A stretch of DNA of 64,000 bases from Ruoffia halotolerans (GCF_014049385.1 NZ_JACAOA010000011.1:1-64000), one strand, 5' to 3'. Shown: positions 35,467 to 45,514, counted from the first letter of the stretch. Made by a program: numbers and translations. The notes: generated by a model not told the origin, from the sequence alone.

Positions 35467-35536
35467 AGTATAGAGGGACTTGCAAAATAAAGAATTGACC
35501 GACATCAAGATTTCAAAAAGAATTTGGTGGTATACT
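35467..35536. promoter_or_regulatory. Divergent promoters sharing one FNR-type box
   Basis: TTGACCGACATCAA (35495-35508) fits the FNR consensus TTGAT-N4-ATCAA with one change. A TATACT lies on each side, at 35531-35536 on plus and 35472-35467 on minus, each starting 29.5 bp from the box centre. Assuming start sites 7 bp past each -10, the box is centred at -41.5 for both genes, the class II activator position. Neither side has a good -35 hexamer, which fits activator dependence. Confidence 0.7.
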
Positions 35537-35575
35537 ATCTATAAAGAAAAGAGTATATATAGGAGGAATCAAATT

Positions 35576-36295
35576 ATGAGTCAACACCACCATCACCACC
35601 ATCACCACCATGAACCCGGAAACCATGCCGCTTGCATTCGCCTCGTGCCGATTTTTAATCATTTAGAAGACGATGCGATGGATAAGATAGCAGAGCGAGC
35701 GACGACAAAAGTGTTTAAACGCAGTGATTATTTATTCCGAGCGCAAGAAAAAGACGATACCTTATATATAGTGAATCGAGGGAAAGTCCGAATCTTTCTA
35801 TTGTCTGAATCAGGAAAAGAACAACTAATTCGCATTCTACACCCCGGGGATTTCATGGGAGAGTGGACGATTTTTAACCCTGGCGGCGTCCACGAAGCCT
35901 ATGCGCAAGCCACTAAAGACACTGTAGTCTGTACGATTGGTCAAGCAGATATCCAAGCATTCTTAACTGACTATCCAACCATAACAATGAAACTACTCGC
36001 AGAAATGTCGCAACGGCTTGAAAGTTCAGAAAGACAAACGGTTAAAGTGGCCGAAGACCAAGTCGGAACCCGATTGACAATGTTTTTAGCTGAAAATGTC
36101 GCAGGCCAAGATTCTGAACAAATTATTGAACTAGAGATGACGCGAAAAGATATTGCTTCATACTTAGGTACAACACCGGAAACCATCAGTCGAAAATTCA
36201 AGGAACTTGAACAAGTAGGTTTAATTGAACAATTGACACCAAAGAAAATTAAAGTATTCGATTTAGATGATTTATTACTCTATAGCGAACCATAA
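35576..36295 (+). CDS. Crp/FNR-family regulator with N-terminal nona-histidine tract
   Basis: This 239-residue regulator has nine consecutive His residues at positions 4-12, then a cyclic-nucleotide-binding-like beta roll (about 25-140) and a C-terminal helix-turn-helix (MTRKDIASYLGTTPETISRK). Cys20 and Cys119 are spaced much like the redox pair of the Lactobacillus FLP regulator. There is no four-Cys iron-sulfur cluster site. The His tract suggests metal sensing, fitting its place between two metal ATPase genes; that is inference. The ATG at 35576 follows AGGAGGA; an upstream TTG-type start at 35480 would run through the promoter. Confidence 0.85.
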   Translation: MSQHHHHHHHHHEPGNHAACIRLVPIFNHLEDDAMDKIAERATTKVFKRSDYLFRAQEKDDTLYIVNRGKVRIFLLSESGKEQLIRILHPGDFMGEWTIFNPGGVHEAYAQATKDTVVCTIGQADIQAFLTDYPTITMKLLAEMSQRLESSERQTVKVAEDQVGTRLTMFLAENVAGQDSEQIIELEMTRKDIASYLGTTPETISRKFKELEQVGLIEQLTPKKIKVFDLDDLLLYSEP

Positions 36296-36304
36296 ATTAA
36301 TTAC

Positions 36305-36342
36305 TCAAACACCCTAAAAGAAGATATTCGTAGGGTGTTTTG
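36305..36342 (+). terminator. Hairpin terminator after the Crp/FNR-like gene
   Basis: AAACACCCTA pairs with TAGGGTGTTT, followed by TTGG. The tail is weak, and a TATAAT (36346-36351) for the next gene lies just after it, so read-through is possible. Confidence 0.55.
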
Positions 36343-36382
36343 GTGTATAATAGATACAAAGTATAAAATTTTATTATAAGAA

Positions 36383-38278
36383 ATGGATGGGTTAAAAATG
36401 ATGACTTACATTTTAAAACAACGTGAAGGTCAATTTCTGTTAATCGGTACTATTTTACTAGTGTTAGGTTTTATTTCATTTACGAATCCAGTTCTAAGTC
36501 GCCTGTTCTTTTATGCAGCAATCTTTTTCTTAGGTTTCTTTGCGACCAAGGATGCGATCATTGAAACTTTAAAAGATAAATCACCGAATGTCGATTTATT
36601 AATGGTACTCGCTGCTATTGGTGCTTTGTTGATTGGTTATGAATCTGAAGGAGCGATGCTCCTATTCATCTTCGCGGGTGCAGAATTCTTAGAAGATTTC
36701 GCAATGAACAAATCAACTAGAGCGATTGAGGAACTCATGGGGCAGGTGCCTGATACAGCCCAATTATTAAAGGAAAATGGCGATGTCGTTGAGGTGCCAA
36801 CGTCTCAGTTAAGCGTTGGACAAGTCGTTGTGGTGGCGAAAGGGGCTCAACTTCCCATTGACGGATATCTTGATCGAACAACAACCATCAACGAAGCGGC
36901 CTTAACAGGAGAATCATTGCCTGTAGAGAAAGAAAAAGGCGAAGAAGTCTTTGCGGGGACAATTAATGAAGGGAATTCTATCTACCTCACAGTCAGTAAA
37001 ACAAGCAAAGAAACCGTCTTTTCAAATATTGTACGAATGGTTGAAGAAGCTCAAAGTCGTCCGTCGCAAATATCGCGGTTGATTGACCGACTTGAATCAA
37101 AATATGTCATTGGTGTCTTGCTTGCAGTACCGGTCTTTATCATATTATTAATGCTGATTGGATCAATGTCATTTCAGGATGCTTTTTATCGCGGGATGGT
37201 GCTACTCACAGTTGCCAGTCCGTGTGCATTAGTAGCCTCAGCCACACCAGCAACTTTATCGGCGATTAGTAATGGGGCTAAGAACGGGATTCTATTCAAA
37301 GGTGGGGCAGCGATGGAAGCCTTGAACACAATGGATATTTTACTTTCTGATAAAACGGGGACGTTAACGTTTGGAGAATTCAAAGTGGTGGACTCTCAAG
37401 TGCCCGAACATATTCTGAAAGAAGTCGTCTTTATGGAACAGACGTCTAGCCATCCGATAGCGGAAGCCATTAGTACATCATACAGCGATTTATCCCTCGA
37501 TAGTGTGGACCAAAATGAAATGGTTGAAGAGATTGTTGCCGTCGGTATGCAAAAAGGCGATATTATCGTAGGCAAACCATCTTACTTTGAAACATTTAAT
37601 GATCCCAATGGTTACCGTAAGCAAGTTGAACAAGGCTATACAACGATTTTCGTCGGTCAAGGGAAAGAGATTGTTGGATATTTCGTGCTAGCAGACCAAG
37701 TGCGAGATGAGGCAAAATACGCGATCGGACAATTTCAAAAAGAAGGAGTCGACGTACAACTTATTACCGGTGATAATCCCAAAGTGGCAAAACTGGTTTC
37801 AGACGAAGTTGGTATTGAAACATTCCAAGCGTCATGCTTACCTGAAGATAAGATCAAACGTGTGCAATTGGAACATGAAGCGGGCCACGTCGTTGGGGTG
37901 ATTGGCGATGGTATTAATGATGCGCCAGCGCTTGCCGGAGCGGATATTGGTATTGCGATGGGTTCTGGTTCTTCTGTTGCTATGGAATCGGCAGACGTTG
38001 TTATTGTTAAGAATAACTTAGCCAAACTTTTCTACAGTTATGAACTCAGTGGAAAATTGAATCGCATCATTAAACAAAACATCCTCTTTTCAATTTCTGT
38101 GATTGTGATACTTGTCATATTAAATATTATTGGAATTCTTGACTTGCCAATGGGAGTCGTCTTTCACGAAGGATCAACAATATTAGTCATACTTAATGGC
38201 TTACGTCTATTGGTGGAGAAAGATACCCAAGAGAATACACATCAGGAATCAGTAGAAGTGACCTCACTAAAAAATTAA
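36383..38278 (+). CDS. Metal P1B-type ATPase with SPC motif (ZosA/PfeT-like)
   Basis: This 631-residue pump has TGESLPV, DKTGTLT, a HP locus (SSHPIAEAI), GDGINDAPALAGADIGIAMGSG and about eight membrane helices. The metal-binding helix reads ASPCALVASATPATL. SPC marks the P1B-4-like group, which handles Zn, Co or Fe(II). No HMA domain is present. The start is uncertain: 36383 has a weak ribosome site, and Met-Met at 36398 (MMTYILKQ) with GGATGGG upstream may be the real one. It follows the FNR-like gene and probably belongs to the same metal response. Confidence 0.85.
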   Translation: MDGLKMMTYILKQREGQFLLIGTILLVLGFISFTNPVLSRLFFYAAIFFLGFFATKDAIIETLKDKSPNVDLLMVLAAIGALLIGYESEGAMLLFIFAGAEFLEDFAMNKSTRAIEELMGQVPDTAQLLKENGDVVEVPTSQLSVGQVVVVAKGAQLPIDGYLDRTTTINEAALTGESLPVEKEKGEEVFAGTINEGNSIYLTVSKTSKETVFSNIVRMVEEAQSRPSQISRLIDRLESKYVIGVLLAVPVFIILLMLIGSMSFQDAFYRGMVLLTVASPCALVASATPATLSAISNGAKNGILFKGGAAMEALNTMDILLSDKTGTLTFGEFKVVDSQVPEHILKEVVFMEQTSSHPIAEAISTSYSDLSLDSVDQNEMVEEIVAVGMQKGDIIVGKPSYFETFNDPNGYRKQVEQGYTTIFVGQGKEIVGYFVLADQVRDEAKYAIGQFQKEGVDVQLITGDNPKVAKLVSDEVGIETFQASCLPEDKIKRVQLEHEAGHVVGVIGDGINDAPALAGADIGIAMGSGSSVAMESADVVIVKNNLAKLFYSYELSGKLNRIIKQNILFSISVIVILVILNIIGILDLPMGVVFHEGSTILVILNGLRLLVEKDTQENTHQESVEVTSLKN

Positions 38279-38338
38279 AGCGAGTTCTAATGCAAGTATT
38301 GGATTTTATGTTATCCTTTATACAAAGAGGTGATCTTG

Positions 38339-39085
38339 ATGGATAATAAAAATTTACTACTAAAAACAACCTTACTTGCAGGACGAATTATGATGGAATC
38401 GGGTTCTGAAGCTTATCGTGTAGAAGATACGATGCAAAGAATTGCAAAAAATAGTAAGAAATTCGACACGGAAAGCTATGTGACTGCGACCGGAATTTTT
38501 ATGAGTATTAATGATGAGTCGACATCTCAAATGACTCAAGCACGCAATCGTTCAATTAATTTAGAGAAAATTGATGCAACAAACCGTTACTCACGTATGT
38601 ATGCAGAAGGTAAAATTTCTTTAATTTATTTGTATAAAGCACTGCAATCAGTGGATTTACAAACACCTGAATTTAATAAATATTACCGAATGCTTGCGGC
38701 TGGTTTGGCGAGTTTATCTTTAATGCTTTTACTCGGTGGAACTTATAGTGATGTCTTGACCGCTTTTATTATCGGGTCACTTGGTTACTTCACATCTAAC
38801 CGTATTTATGTTCGAACAGAGATGAAATTCATTAATGATTTAATAGCATCTTTCTTAATTTCGATTACCTCAGTGCTATGTTACCGAATGGGAATTGTTG
38901 CTAATTTGGACAGTTTAATTATCGGTTGTATTATGCCACTCGTTCCCGGTCTAGCTATCACTTCCGGAATGAGAGATTTATTTGAAGGGCATTTACTTAC
39001 AGGAATCGTTCGTTTAGTTGAAGCGATTTTAATCTCTACGGTCATCGGTATCGGTATTGCGATGACTTTACAATGGTTTTCTTAA
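38339..39085 (+). CDS. Threonine/serine exporter, ThrE N-terminal component (DUF1212)
   Basis: This 248-residue protein has a soluble N-terminal part (LLAGRIMMESGSEAYRVEDT and YVTATGIFMSINDES, typical of DUF1212) and about five membrane helices. The motif IMPLVPGLAITSGMRDLFEG is diagnostic. In many Firmicutes ThrE is split into two proteins, and the second half is the next gene, 11 bp downstream. Together they probably export threonine, serine or a related compound. The ATG at 38339 follows AAAGAGGTG. Confidence 0.85.
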   Translation: MDNKNLLLKTTLLAGRIMMESGSEAYRVEDTMQRIAKNSKKFDTESYVTATGIFMSINDESTSQMTQARNRSINLEKIDATNRYSRMYAEGKISLIYLYKALQSVDLQTPEFNKYYRMLAAGLASLSLMLLLGGTYSDVLTAFIIGSLGYFTSNRIYVRTEMKFINDLIASFLISITSVLCYRMGIVANLDSLIIGCIMPLVPGLAITSGMRDLFEGHLLTGIVRLVEAILISTVIGIGIAMTLQWFS

Positions 39086-39096
39086 GGAGTTAGCGA

Positions 39097-39558
39097 ATGA
39101 CTGAATTTATTGAACAAATTGTCTTTAGTTTTATAGCCAGTGTATCTTTTGGAATTATTTTGAATGGACCTCGCAGAGGGATTGTTTTTGGCGGATTGGC
39201 GGGAACATTAGGTTGGGTAAGCTTCTGGGCGATTAACCGCGCCATTGGCGACTTAGCGATTTCGAATTTTGTCGGATCCGTTGTGATTGGTTTAATTTGT
39301 ATCATCTTATCTAGAAAATTACGACTGCCAGTCATGACTTTAAACACACCAGCCATTGTGCCGCTTGTTCCCGGAGGAGCTGCCTATATGGCCGTTCGCT
39401 CGGTCGTGGAAGAGAATTACATGGGCGGTGTGAACTATATGATGGATGTATTGTGGACCGCAGGCGCGATTGTACTTGGCTTCATGGTCGTTAAATTAAT
39501 TGAAAATGAAATCACAGCCAGACGCCTTAAAAAACAAGAAAAATCTATAAATAGCTAA
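39097..39558 (+). CDS. Threonine/serine exporter, ThrE C-terminal component (DUF3815)
   Basis: This 153-residue membrane protein has four to five helices and the signature PAIVPLVPGGAAYMAVRSVV, the second ThrE repeat. It forms the transporter with the upstream DUF1212 protein. The C-terminus (TARRLKKQEKSINS) is basic and cytoplasmic. The ATG follows AAGGAGT. A strong terminator follows, so the operon has two genes. Confidence 0.85.
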   Translation: MTEFIEQIVFSFIASVSFGIILNGPRRGIVFGGLAGTLGWVSFWAINRAIGDLAISNFVGSVVIGLICIILSRKLRLPVMTLNTPAIVPLVPGGAAYMAVRSVVEENYMGGVNYMMDVLWTAGAIVLGFMVVKLIENEITARRLKKQEKSINS

Positions 39559-39562
39559 GTGA

Positions 39563-39599
39563 AACACTTCAAACTGTATCCAGGTTTGAAGTGTTTTTT
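39563..39599 (+). terminator. Terminator of the split thrE operon
   Basis: AACACTTCAAAC pairs perfectly with GTTTGAAGTGTT across an 8-9 nt loop, then a T-run. Confidence 0.9.
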
Positions 39600-39704
39600 A
39601 ATTAAAATACTGTGATTTAAGTTTATATGTTGGATTAATTTCTAATTAACCTTTATACTGAAATGGTAGTTAACAAAGTTATAAATCCAAAGGAGGATTT
39701 TAAG

Positions 39705-40589
39705 ATGATTCAAGAAACGTATCTTATTACTGGAGCAAGTACTGGAATTGGTAAAGGAATCGCATTTGGTTTAGCTAAACAAGGTAAAAAAGTCATCGCA
39801 GGCGTTGAGACTTTGTCTGAAGTATCCGCTATAAAAAATGAAGCAGCAGAAAAAGAGCTAGAGCTTCGAGTTGAAAAGTTAGATATTACAAGTGAAGCTG
39901 ATAGAGAAAAAGCAGGCGACTGGGACGTCGATGTCTTAGTAAATAATGCCGGTGTATCAATTGGAGGGTCTTTAATTGATATTCCAGAGGAACACTTACG
40001 TCGTCAATATGAAGTAAATGTGTTCGGAACAATCTTTTTAACGCAACAAATTGTCCGTAAAATGGTTAAGAAGCAACAAGGTAAAGTGATTTTTATGTCT
40101 TCTATTTCTGGATTAATGTCCGACCCGTTATTAGGACCTTACGCGAGTTCAAAATTTGCGATTGAAGCTTTTGCGGAATCGCTAAGCGCTGAGTTACAAG
40201 AATTTCATATTCAAGTAGGGACAATTAATCCAGGACCTTATTTGACAGGGTTTAATGACCGTGCATTTGAAACATGGAGAAGTTGGCGTGATAATCCCAA
40301 CGAGCGTATCTTTGATTATGAACAACTAGCATTTCTATATGAACAGATGGATCCAGAAGGTGCAATTGAAGAGGCTATTAAAGTTGTGACTGGTGAAGTG
40401 AATCAGTATCGAAACGTTATTCCATCAACGATGAGTGCTTTAGTTAAGAAACGTGAAAAAGAGTCATGGGATAAGAAAATGGATGAAAAATTAGGTGAAC
40501 GACATGAGTTGGTTCAAAAGTCGATGGATATCGATCCTGAAACATCTGTAGGTAAAAGTGTTATAAATAAAATTAAAGATATGATATAG
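39705..40589 (+). CDS. SDR-family oxidoreductase
   Basis: This 294-residue short-chain dehydrogenase has the cofactor loop TGASTGIGKG (residues about 9-18), NNAG (about 78-81), a catalytic Ser in IFMSSISG and YASSK (Tyr-x3-Lys). The C-terminal 60 residues are charged and helical, longer than in minimal SDRs. The substrate is unknown. The ATG at 39705 follows AAAGGAGG; an upstream ATG at 39663 has no ribosome site. A TTGGAT-18-TATACT promoter lies at 39630-39659. Confidence 0.8.
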   Translation: MIQETYLITGASTGIGKGIAFGLAKQGKKVIAGVETLSEVSAIKNEAAEKELELRVEKLDITSEADREKAGDWDVDVLVNNAGVSIGGSLIDIPEEHLRRQYEVNVFGTIFLTQQIVRKMVKKQQGKVIFMSSISGLMSDPLLGPYASSKFAIEAFAESLSAELQEFHIQVGTINPGPYLTGFNDRAFETWRSWRDNPNERIFDYEQLAFLYEQMDPEGAIEEAIKVVTGEVNQYRNVIPSTMSALVKKREKESWDKKMDEKLGERHELVQKSMDIDPETSVGKSVINKIKDMI

Positions 40590-40631
40590 CAGTAATTTGC
40601 GTAATCGTTTAACCTGGGTCACAAATCAACT

Positions 40632-40647
40632 CGGTTTGTCTCAAGTT
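40632..40647 (+). repeat. Solo right arm of the AACTCAAG repeat family
   Basis: CGGTTTGTCTCAAGTT matches the right arm of arrays A-C in the same orientation. A partial left-arm-like AACTC directly precedes it. This is probably a relic of a lost array. Confidence 0.65.
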
Positions 40648-40655
40648 ACTCATCT

Positions 40656-40687
40656 ACCCTTATCTATTCTTATAGGTAAGGGTTATT
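40656..40687 (+). terminator. Terminator after the SDR gene
   Basis: ACCCTTATCTAT-TCTT-ATAGGTAAGGGT, then TATTTCG. The tail is short on T residues. Confidence 0.55.
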
Positions 40688-40828
40688 TCGTTATGCAATT
40701 AAATCTGGTTAAAAGGGGTAATGACAACACTTAGATAAAAAGTTCCCCTTCTTAGTGGAAAATGACAGTTTATGAAAAACCTTTGCAACGCTGATTGTAA
40801 GGCCTACATTTACTTAACGCAAAAATAA

Positions 40829-41346
40829 GAGGGGGCACTGATGGCGCGTGTATGATGTTTGGTGGCAAGCCGATACGAACCCGGCTATACTGGAGTTATT
40901 AGCATCACTTTACTTACAAGAGGCTTTGATTTTTACCCAGAACCGGGAAGTGGATATGATTAAAAAATGGTCCATAAGGGGATTGAATATGGTATGATGC
41001 AAGTAATCGCAGAAGGTTAAGAGCTTTAAATAAACAAAAAACAGTTTGATCTTGACTTAATTCAAGTCACACATAATTGGAGCTAGGGTTCGATGATCGA
41101 ATCTGCATTAGTGGATCATATTCATGAAGAGTTAGCGAAAGATACGCAACTCACACAATTTAATCAGAAAGTGCATGCCTCAGGCGAAGCAAAATGGATG
41201 GTTGGCGAAGCTTTACAAGAAGAAGTGCCCACACCGGTGTGATATCTGTATCACTTATGAAACGCAATGCGTCATTAACAGATCAACCAATCTCAAACCA
41301 AGTCTTATCGGCCATGCGCTACAACTTGGGGGGTAAGGAATATTGA
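40829..41346 (+). pseudogene. Decayed 6-phosphogluconate dehydrogenase (decarboxylating)
   Basis: Translated pieces in shifting frames match the family. GGTDGACMMFGG begins the remnant, then KMVH-GIEYGMMQVIAEG, NKKQFDLDLIQVTH, MIESALVDHIHEELAKDTQL and NQKVHASGEAKWMVGEALQE, ending SVSLMKRNASLTDQPISNQV and SAMRYNLGGKEY. The N-terminal Rossmann half is gone, and stops and frameshifts interrupt the rest. Its final TGA overlaps the TTG start of gluconate kinase, which shows the ancestral operon. The enzyme would convert 6-phosphogluconate to ribulose 5-phosphate, feeding phosphoketolase. An intact copy may exist elsewhere. Confidence 0.8.
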
Positions 41347-42686
41347 GCAAATTTATAGCAAGTATCGATATTGGGACAACGAATATCAAAATTAATTTAT
41401 TTAATTCTGACTACCAAGTTGTCGATATGGTGAAATACCCACATTTAAATATTAATCAAGACGCCTCGGTTTTTGAAATGGATTTTGAAGAAATCTGGGA
41501 AAATGTGTTGGATGGCATCAAGCATTTGATTATCGTAAATGAAGTAGAGCAATTAGAAATCATCCTCACAACAGCCATGCATAGTGTTCAGTTAATCAAT
41601 GAAGACGGTACCTTATCAGGGGCAGTCTTGACATGGGCAGACACCCGTGGAGCTGAAATTATCGAGCAACAAAGTGAGGAAGCATTAGCAAATCAGTACA
41701 ACCGAACTGGAACTCCTATCCACAGTATGAATCCTTACTTTAAATTAATGAGCGTATATGAAAAAGGTATGTGCGTTGGTTCTTTAAAAGATTTACTATT
41801 CTACCAACTAACAGGTGAATGGGTGATTGATATTAGTAATGCTTCTAGTAGTGGTTTATTGAACTTAGAATCGCTAACTTGGGATGCGATATCCTTAGCC
41901 GACATTGGTTTAGAAACAAGTGAGCTACCGCGAATTAAAGCGGTGGATTACAATGCGAAAGCGATGGATGCGCTGTTTAATGCAGAGGTTTCGGTGACGA
42001 TTGGGACAACGGATGGGATTTCCTCAAACTATGTCTTCAGTGACCTCGATGATGTTGCTGTTCTTTCAATTGGAACAAGTCACGCTGTTCGTGTCATTAA
42101 TAAGCAACCGCAATTAAATAATTTGTACCAAAACTTTGCTTATCATATTAAAAAAGGTCAATACCTAATTGGTCTACCAAGTAATAATGGGGCAGATGTC
42201 TTGTCATGGACTAACAAAGTATTCAATAGTAGCTTTGATGAATTAAATCGAATTGCAGCCCAGCGACCACAGACAGAGAGTGTCTTTATACCGCACCTTA
42301 ATGGCGAGCGCGCACCGATATGGGATGAAGGAGCGACCGGGAATTTATTTGCCTTAACGCGTGTGAGTTCAAGAGAGTCAGTCCTGTTCTCGATTATTCT
42401 AGGTATGATTTTCAATATTAAACATAATGTGAGTGCCTTAGAAGAAATCGCTGATTTTAGCGAGATTGGTTTAGTCGGCGGTGTAACAGAGCTAGATGCC
42501 TTTCCGCAATTAATTTCAGATATTCTAGGTTACAAATTATATATTCCAATAATGAAAAATGCCGAAACCTTAGGGAGTATCGCCGTTGTTAAAGATGTCG
42601 ACCTGCCAAGTGAATACCGCGTAGTTAAACCGAGAAGTAATCAGAATTTTGATGAGTTATATAAGAAGTATTTAGACAGAGTATAA
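41343..42686 (+). CDS. gntK: Gluconate kinase-like FGGY carbohydrate kinase
   Basis: This 447-residue kinase has the FGGY fold: an N-terminal IASIDIGTTNIKINLFNSD, ATP-site IGTTDGISSNYVF and LSIGTSHAVRV, and a C-terminal GLVGGVTELDAFPQLISDIL. It is somewhat shorter than most family members (about 490-510). Gluconate is the likely substrate because the remnant of 6-phosphogluconate dehydrogenase lies directly upstream with a 4-bp overlap. The start is a TTG at 41343 behind TAAGGA. Other pentose or polyol substrates are possible. Confidence 0.7.
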   Translation: MSKFIASIDIGTTNIKINLFNSDYQVVDMVKYPHLNINQDASVFEMDFEEIWENVLDGIKHLIIVNEVEQLEIILTTAMHSVQLINEDGTLSGAVLTWADTRGAEIIEQQSEEALANQYNRTGTPIHSMNPYFKLMSVYEKGMCVGSLKDLLFYQLTGEWVIDISNASSSGLLNLESLTWDAISLADIGLETSELPRIKAVDYNAKAMDALFNAEVSVTIGTTDGISSNYVFSDLDDVAVLSIGTSHAVRVINKQPQLNNLYQNFAYHIKKGQYLIGLPSNNGADVLSWTNKVFNSSFDELNRIAAQRPQTESVFIPHLNGERAPIWDEGATGNLFALTRVSSRESVLFSIILGMIFNIKHNVSALEEIADFSEIGLVGGVTELDAFPQLISDILGYKLYIPIMKNAETLGSIAVVKDVDLPSEYRVVKPRSNQNFDELYKKYLDRV

Positions 42687-42772
42687 CCGAGATTCTAAGT
42701 AGGTCTAACTTGTAAATCAACTCACGCCAATCAATTGCGTGGGAGGGCTGAAGTTACTTAACTATTCAAACC

Positions 42773-42812
42773 CTCACCTAAACTACGATGATGAGTTTAG
42801 GTGAGTTTTTTT
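42773..42812 (+). terminator. Terminator of the gluconate kinase gene
   Basis: CTCACCTAAACT-ACGATGATG-AGTTTAGGTGAG is followed by seven T residues. The remaining gap to 43026 is AT-rich and shows no gene. An imperfect hairpin around CTCACGCC...GCGTGGGAG at 42721-42743 may be another degenerate repeat. Confidence 0.9.
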
Positions 42813-43026
42813 ATGCAACTTTTAACTTTATTGAGGGAACTTATATTCGACCACACCTCACAAAGCAATGAATTCAAATATATTCGCAGTGAATTTAGTC
42901 TAATTAACAGCAGATTTTACTAAATTTAAAATTTTTAAAACCTTTAACATAGTAGAAGTTGAATGGTATGCATTGTTAGACAGTGTATGCTATCCTAAAC
43001 CTATCAAAGTAAAGGGAGCTAAAAAG

Positions 43027-45393
43027 ATGGAACATTATGACACGAAAGAATATCTAGCAAAAGTTGATGCATGGTGGCGAGCAGCAGATTATTTATCAGT
43101 CGGGCAAATGTATTTAAAAGCTAATCCCCTTTTAAGAGAAGAGTTAAAACCAGAACATTTGAAAGTGAATCCGATTGGTCATTGGGGAACAATATCTGGG
43201 CAAAATTTTATTTATGCCCATTTAAATCGCGTGATCAATAAGTATGATTTAAATATGTTTTATATTGAAGGCCCGGGACACGGTGGGCAAGTGATGGTTT
43301 CCAATTCGTATTTAGATGGAAGTTATTCTGAAATTTATCCAGAAATTACTCAAGATGAGTCGGGAATGCAGAAATTATTCAAACAATTTTCATTTCCAGG
43401 AGGTATCGGATCGCATGCGGCACCGGAGACCCCAGGATCAATTCATGAAGGCGGAGAGTTAGGATACTCACTATCACATGGCACTGGCGCGATATTAGAT
43501 AATCCAGAAGTTATCGCAGCAACGGTGATTGGTGATGGGGAAGCAGAGACAGGGCCACTAGCAGCAAGCTGGTTTGCTAATTCCTTTATTAATCCAGTTA
43601 ATGATGGAGCTGTGTTACCCATTCTCCATTTAAATGGTGCGAAAATTGCGAATCCGACCTTATTAGCGCGTAAATCTGATGATGATCTTGAAAAGTATTT
43701 TCAAGGCATGGGTTGGGATCCTGTCTTTATTGAGGGAGATGACCCTAATATATTGCATCCGATGATGGCTGAAAAATTAGATGGAATTATTGAAAAAATA
43801 AAACTCATTCAGAATAATGCGAGAAAGCAACCTGCGGAAAAAGCCCATATGCCAAATTGGCCGTTACTAGTTGTCCGGACTCCAAAAGGCTGGGGCGGAC
43901 CGGAAGTGTGGGAAGGTAAGCAAATTGAAGGGAGTTATCGTTCCCATCAAGTACCAATTCCTGTGAATCAAAAAGAGTTTGAACATGCTGATGCCTTAGT
44001 GGAGTGGCTTGAGTCTTATAAACCAGATGAATTGTTTGATGAGTCCGGTAAATTAAAGGATGAGATTGCTGAAATCAGACCAACAGGAGATGCCCGAATG
44101 GCGAAAAATCCAATTACTAATGGGGGTATCAATGTTCAAGCCTTAAACTTGCCGGACTGGAAAGATTATACTTTATCCAATGAACACCCCGGTTCAAAGC
44201 TAGCTCAAGATATGTCAGAGTTTGGGAAGTTTGCGCGTGATATTGTGCAAGCAAATCCGAATAATTTCCGTATATTTGGGCCTGATGAAACAAATTCAAA
44301 TCGATTGAATAGCGTCTTTGAAGTGACGCAACGTCAATGGCTTGAAGGTGTGGATGATGTGACAGATGAAGATATTGGTGCAGTCGGGCGAGTTTTCGAC
44401 AGCCAACTTTCTGAGCATCAAATGCAAGGAATGTTAGAGGGATACACATTAACTGGCCGTTACGGATTCTTTGCCAGTTATGAAGCTTTCTTGCGGGTGG
44501 CTGACTCGATGATTACACAACACTTTAAATGGATTCGTAAAGCGAGTCTCTATGATTGGCGTCGACCGTATCAGTCGCTCAACTTAATCTCATCGTCAAC
44601 AGTTTTTCAACAAGATCATAATGGATATACACACCAGGATCCTGGGATTATTACACTAGTTGCAGAGAAAAAAACAGAGTTTACTCGAGTATATCTACCA
44701 GCAGATACGAACATATTACTAGCAACAATGGATAAAGTGTTTCGTTCGCAACACTTAATTAATTTAGTAGTGAGTTCAAAACATCCACGGCCTCAGTTTT
44801 ATTCAACAGATGAAGCTGAAGAAATAGTTAATAAAGGGTTGAAAGTGATTGATTGGGCTTCGACAGTGAAACCAAACGAAGAACCCGATGTAGTCATTGT
44901 AGCTGCCGGAAGTGAACCAAATTTAGAAGCATTAGCATCAGTACAACTATTGATGGAGCAATTTAAAGATTTGAAGATTCGCTTTGTTAATGTTGTTGAT
45001 TTACTTAAACTACGTTCTCCTAATATTGATCCGCGCGGGTTTAGTGATGAAGAATTTGATGAAATTTTTACTAAAGATAAACCAATATTCTTTGCTTATC
45101 ATGGTTTTGAAGGTTTAATCCGAGACATTTTCTTTTCGCGTTCGAATCACCAAGTATATATTCATGGATACCGTGAAGAAGGTGACATTACAACACCATT
45201 CGACATGCGTGTCATGAATGAATTAGATCGTTATCATTTAGCTAAACATATCGCAACGGTTGTAGTAGGGGAAGATGCGACTGAGTTTTCACAAAAGATG
45301 ACTGAGAAAATCAATTATCACCATGACTATATACGTGAGTATGGTATCGATATGCCAGAGGTTCTTGAATGGAAATGGACCGGGCTAGAATAA
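43027..45393 (+). CDS. xfp: Xylulose 5-phosphate/fructose 6-phosphate phosphoketolase
   Basis: This 788-residue thiamine-diphosphate enzyme splits xylulose 5-phosphate (or fructose 6-phosphate) with phosphate into acetyl phosphate and an aldose phosphate. It is the key step of heterolactic fermentation. Family motifs include [61 protein letters not shown] and the ThDP motif [27 protein letters not shown] follows in the second half. Length is typical. The ATG at 43027 follows AAAGGGAG; an in-frame upstream start at 42973 has no ribosome site. It forms its own transcript. Confidence 0.95.
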   Translation: MEHYDTKEYLAKVDAWWRAADYLSVGQMYLKANPLLREELKPEHLKVNPIGHWGTISGQNFIYAHLNRVINKYDLNMFYIEGPGHGGQVMVSNSYLDGSYSEIYPEITQDESGMQKLFKQFSFPGGIGSHAAPETPGSIHEGGELGYSLSHGTGAILDNPEVIAATVIGDGEAETGPLAASWFANSFINPVNDGAVLPILHLNGAKIANPTLLARKSDDDLEKYFQGMGWDPVFIEGDDPNILHPMMAEKLDGIIEKIKLIQNNARKQPAEKAHMPNWPLLVVRTPKGWGGPEVWEGKQIEGSYRSHQVPIPVNQKEFEHADALVEWLESYKPDELFDESGKLKDEIAEIRPTGDARMAKNPITNGGINVQALNLPDWKDYTLSNEHPGSKLAQDMSEFGKFARDIVQANPNNFRIFGPDETNSNRLNSVFEVTQRQWLEGVDDVTDEDIGAVGRVFDSQLSEHQMQGMLEGYTLTGRYGFFASYEAFLRVADSMITQHFKWIRKASLYDWRRPYQSLNLISSSTVFQQDHNGYTHQDPGIITLVAEKKTEFTRVYLPADTNILLATMDKVFRSQHLINLVVSSKHPRPQFYSTDEAEEIVNKGLKVIDWASTVKPNEEPDVVIVAAGSEPNLEALASVQLLMEQFKDLKIRFVNVVDLLKLRSPNIDPRGFSDEEFDEIFTKDKPIFFAYHGFEGLIRDIFFSRSNHQVYIHGYREEGDITTPFDMRVMNELDRYHLAKHIATVVVGEDATEFSQKMTEKINYHHDYIREYGIDMPEVLEWKWTGLE

Positions 45394-45403
45394 TAAATAA
45401 TAA

Positions 45404-45449
45404 ATTACCGCTTCAGATTGCATTAGTGCAATTCGAAGCGGTATTTTTT
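45404..45449 (+). terminator. Terminator of the phosphoketolase gene
   Basis: TACCGCTTC and GAAGCGGTA form the outer stem, with an inner TTGCA-TTAG-TGCAA stem, then TTTTTTG. Confidence 0.9.
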
Positions 45450-45514
45450 GTTTGTTGTGATTCAGCAGGTTTTTGAAAGGTACCATTTTAGGCAGAAGCT
45501 ACTTATTTTCTCGA

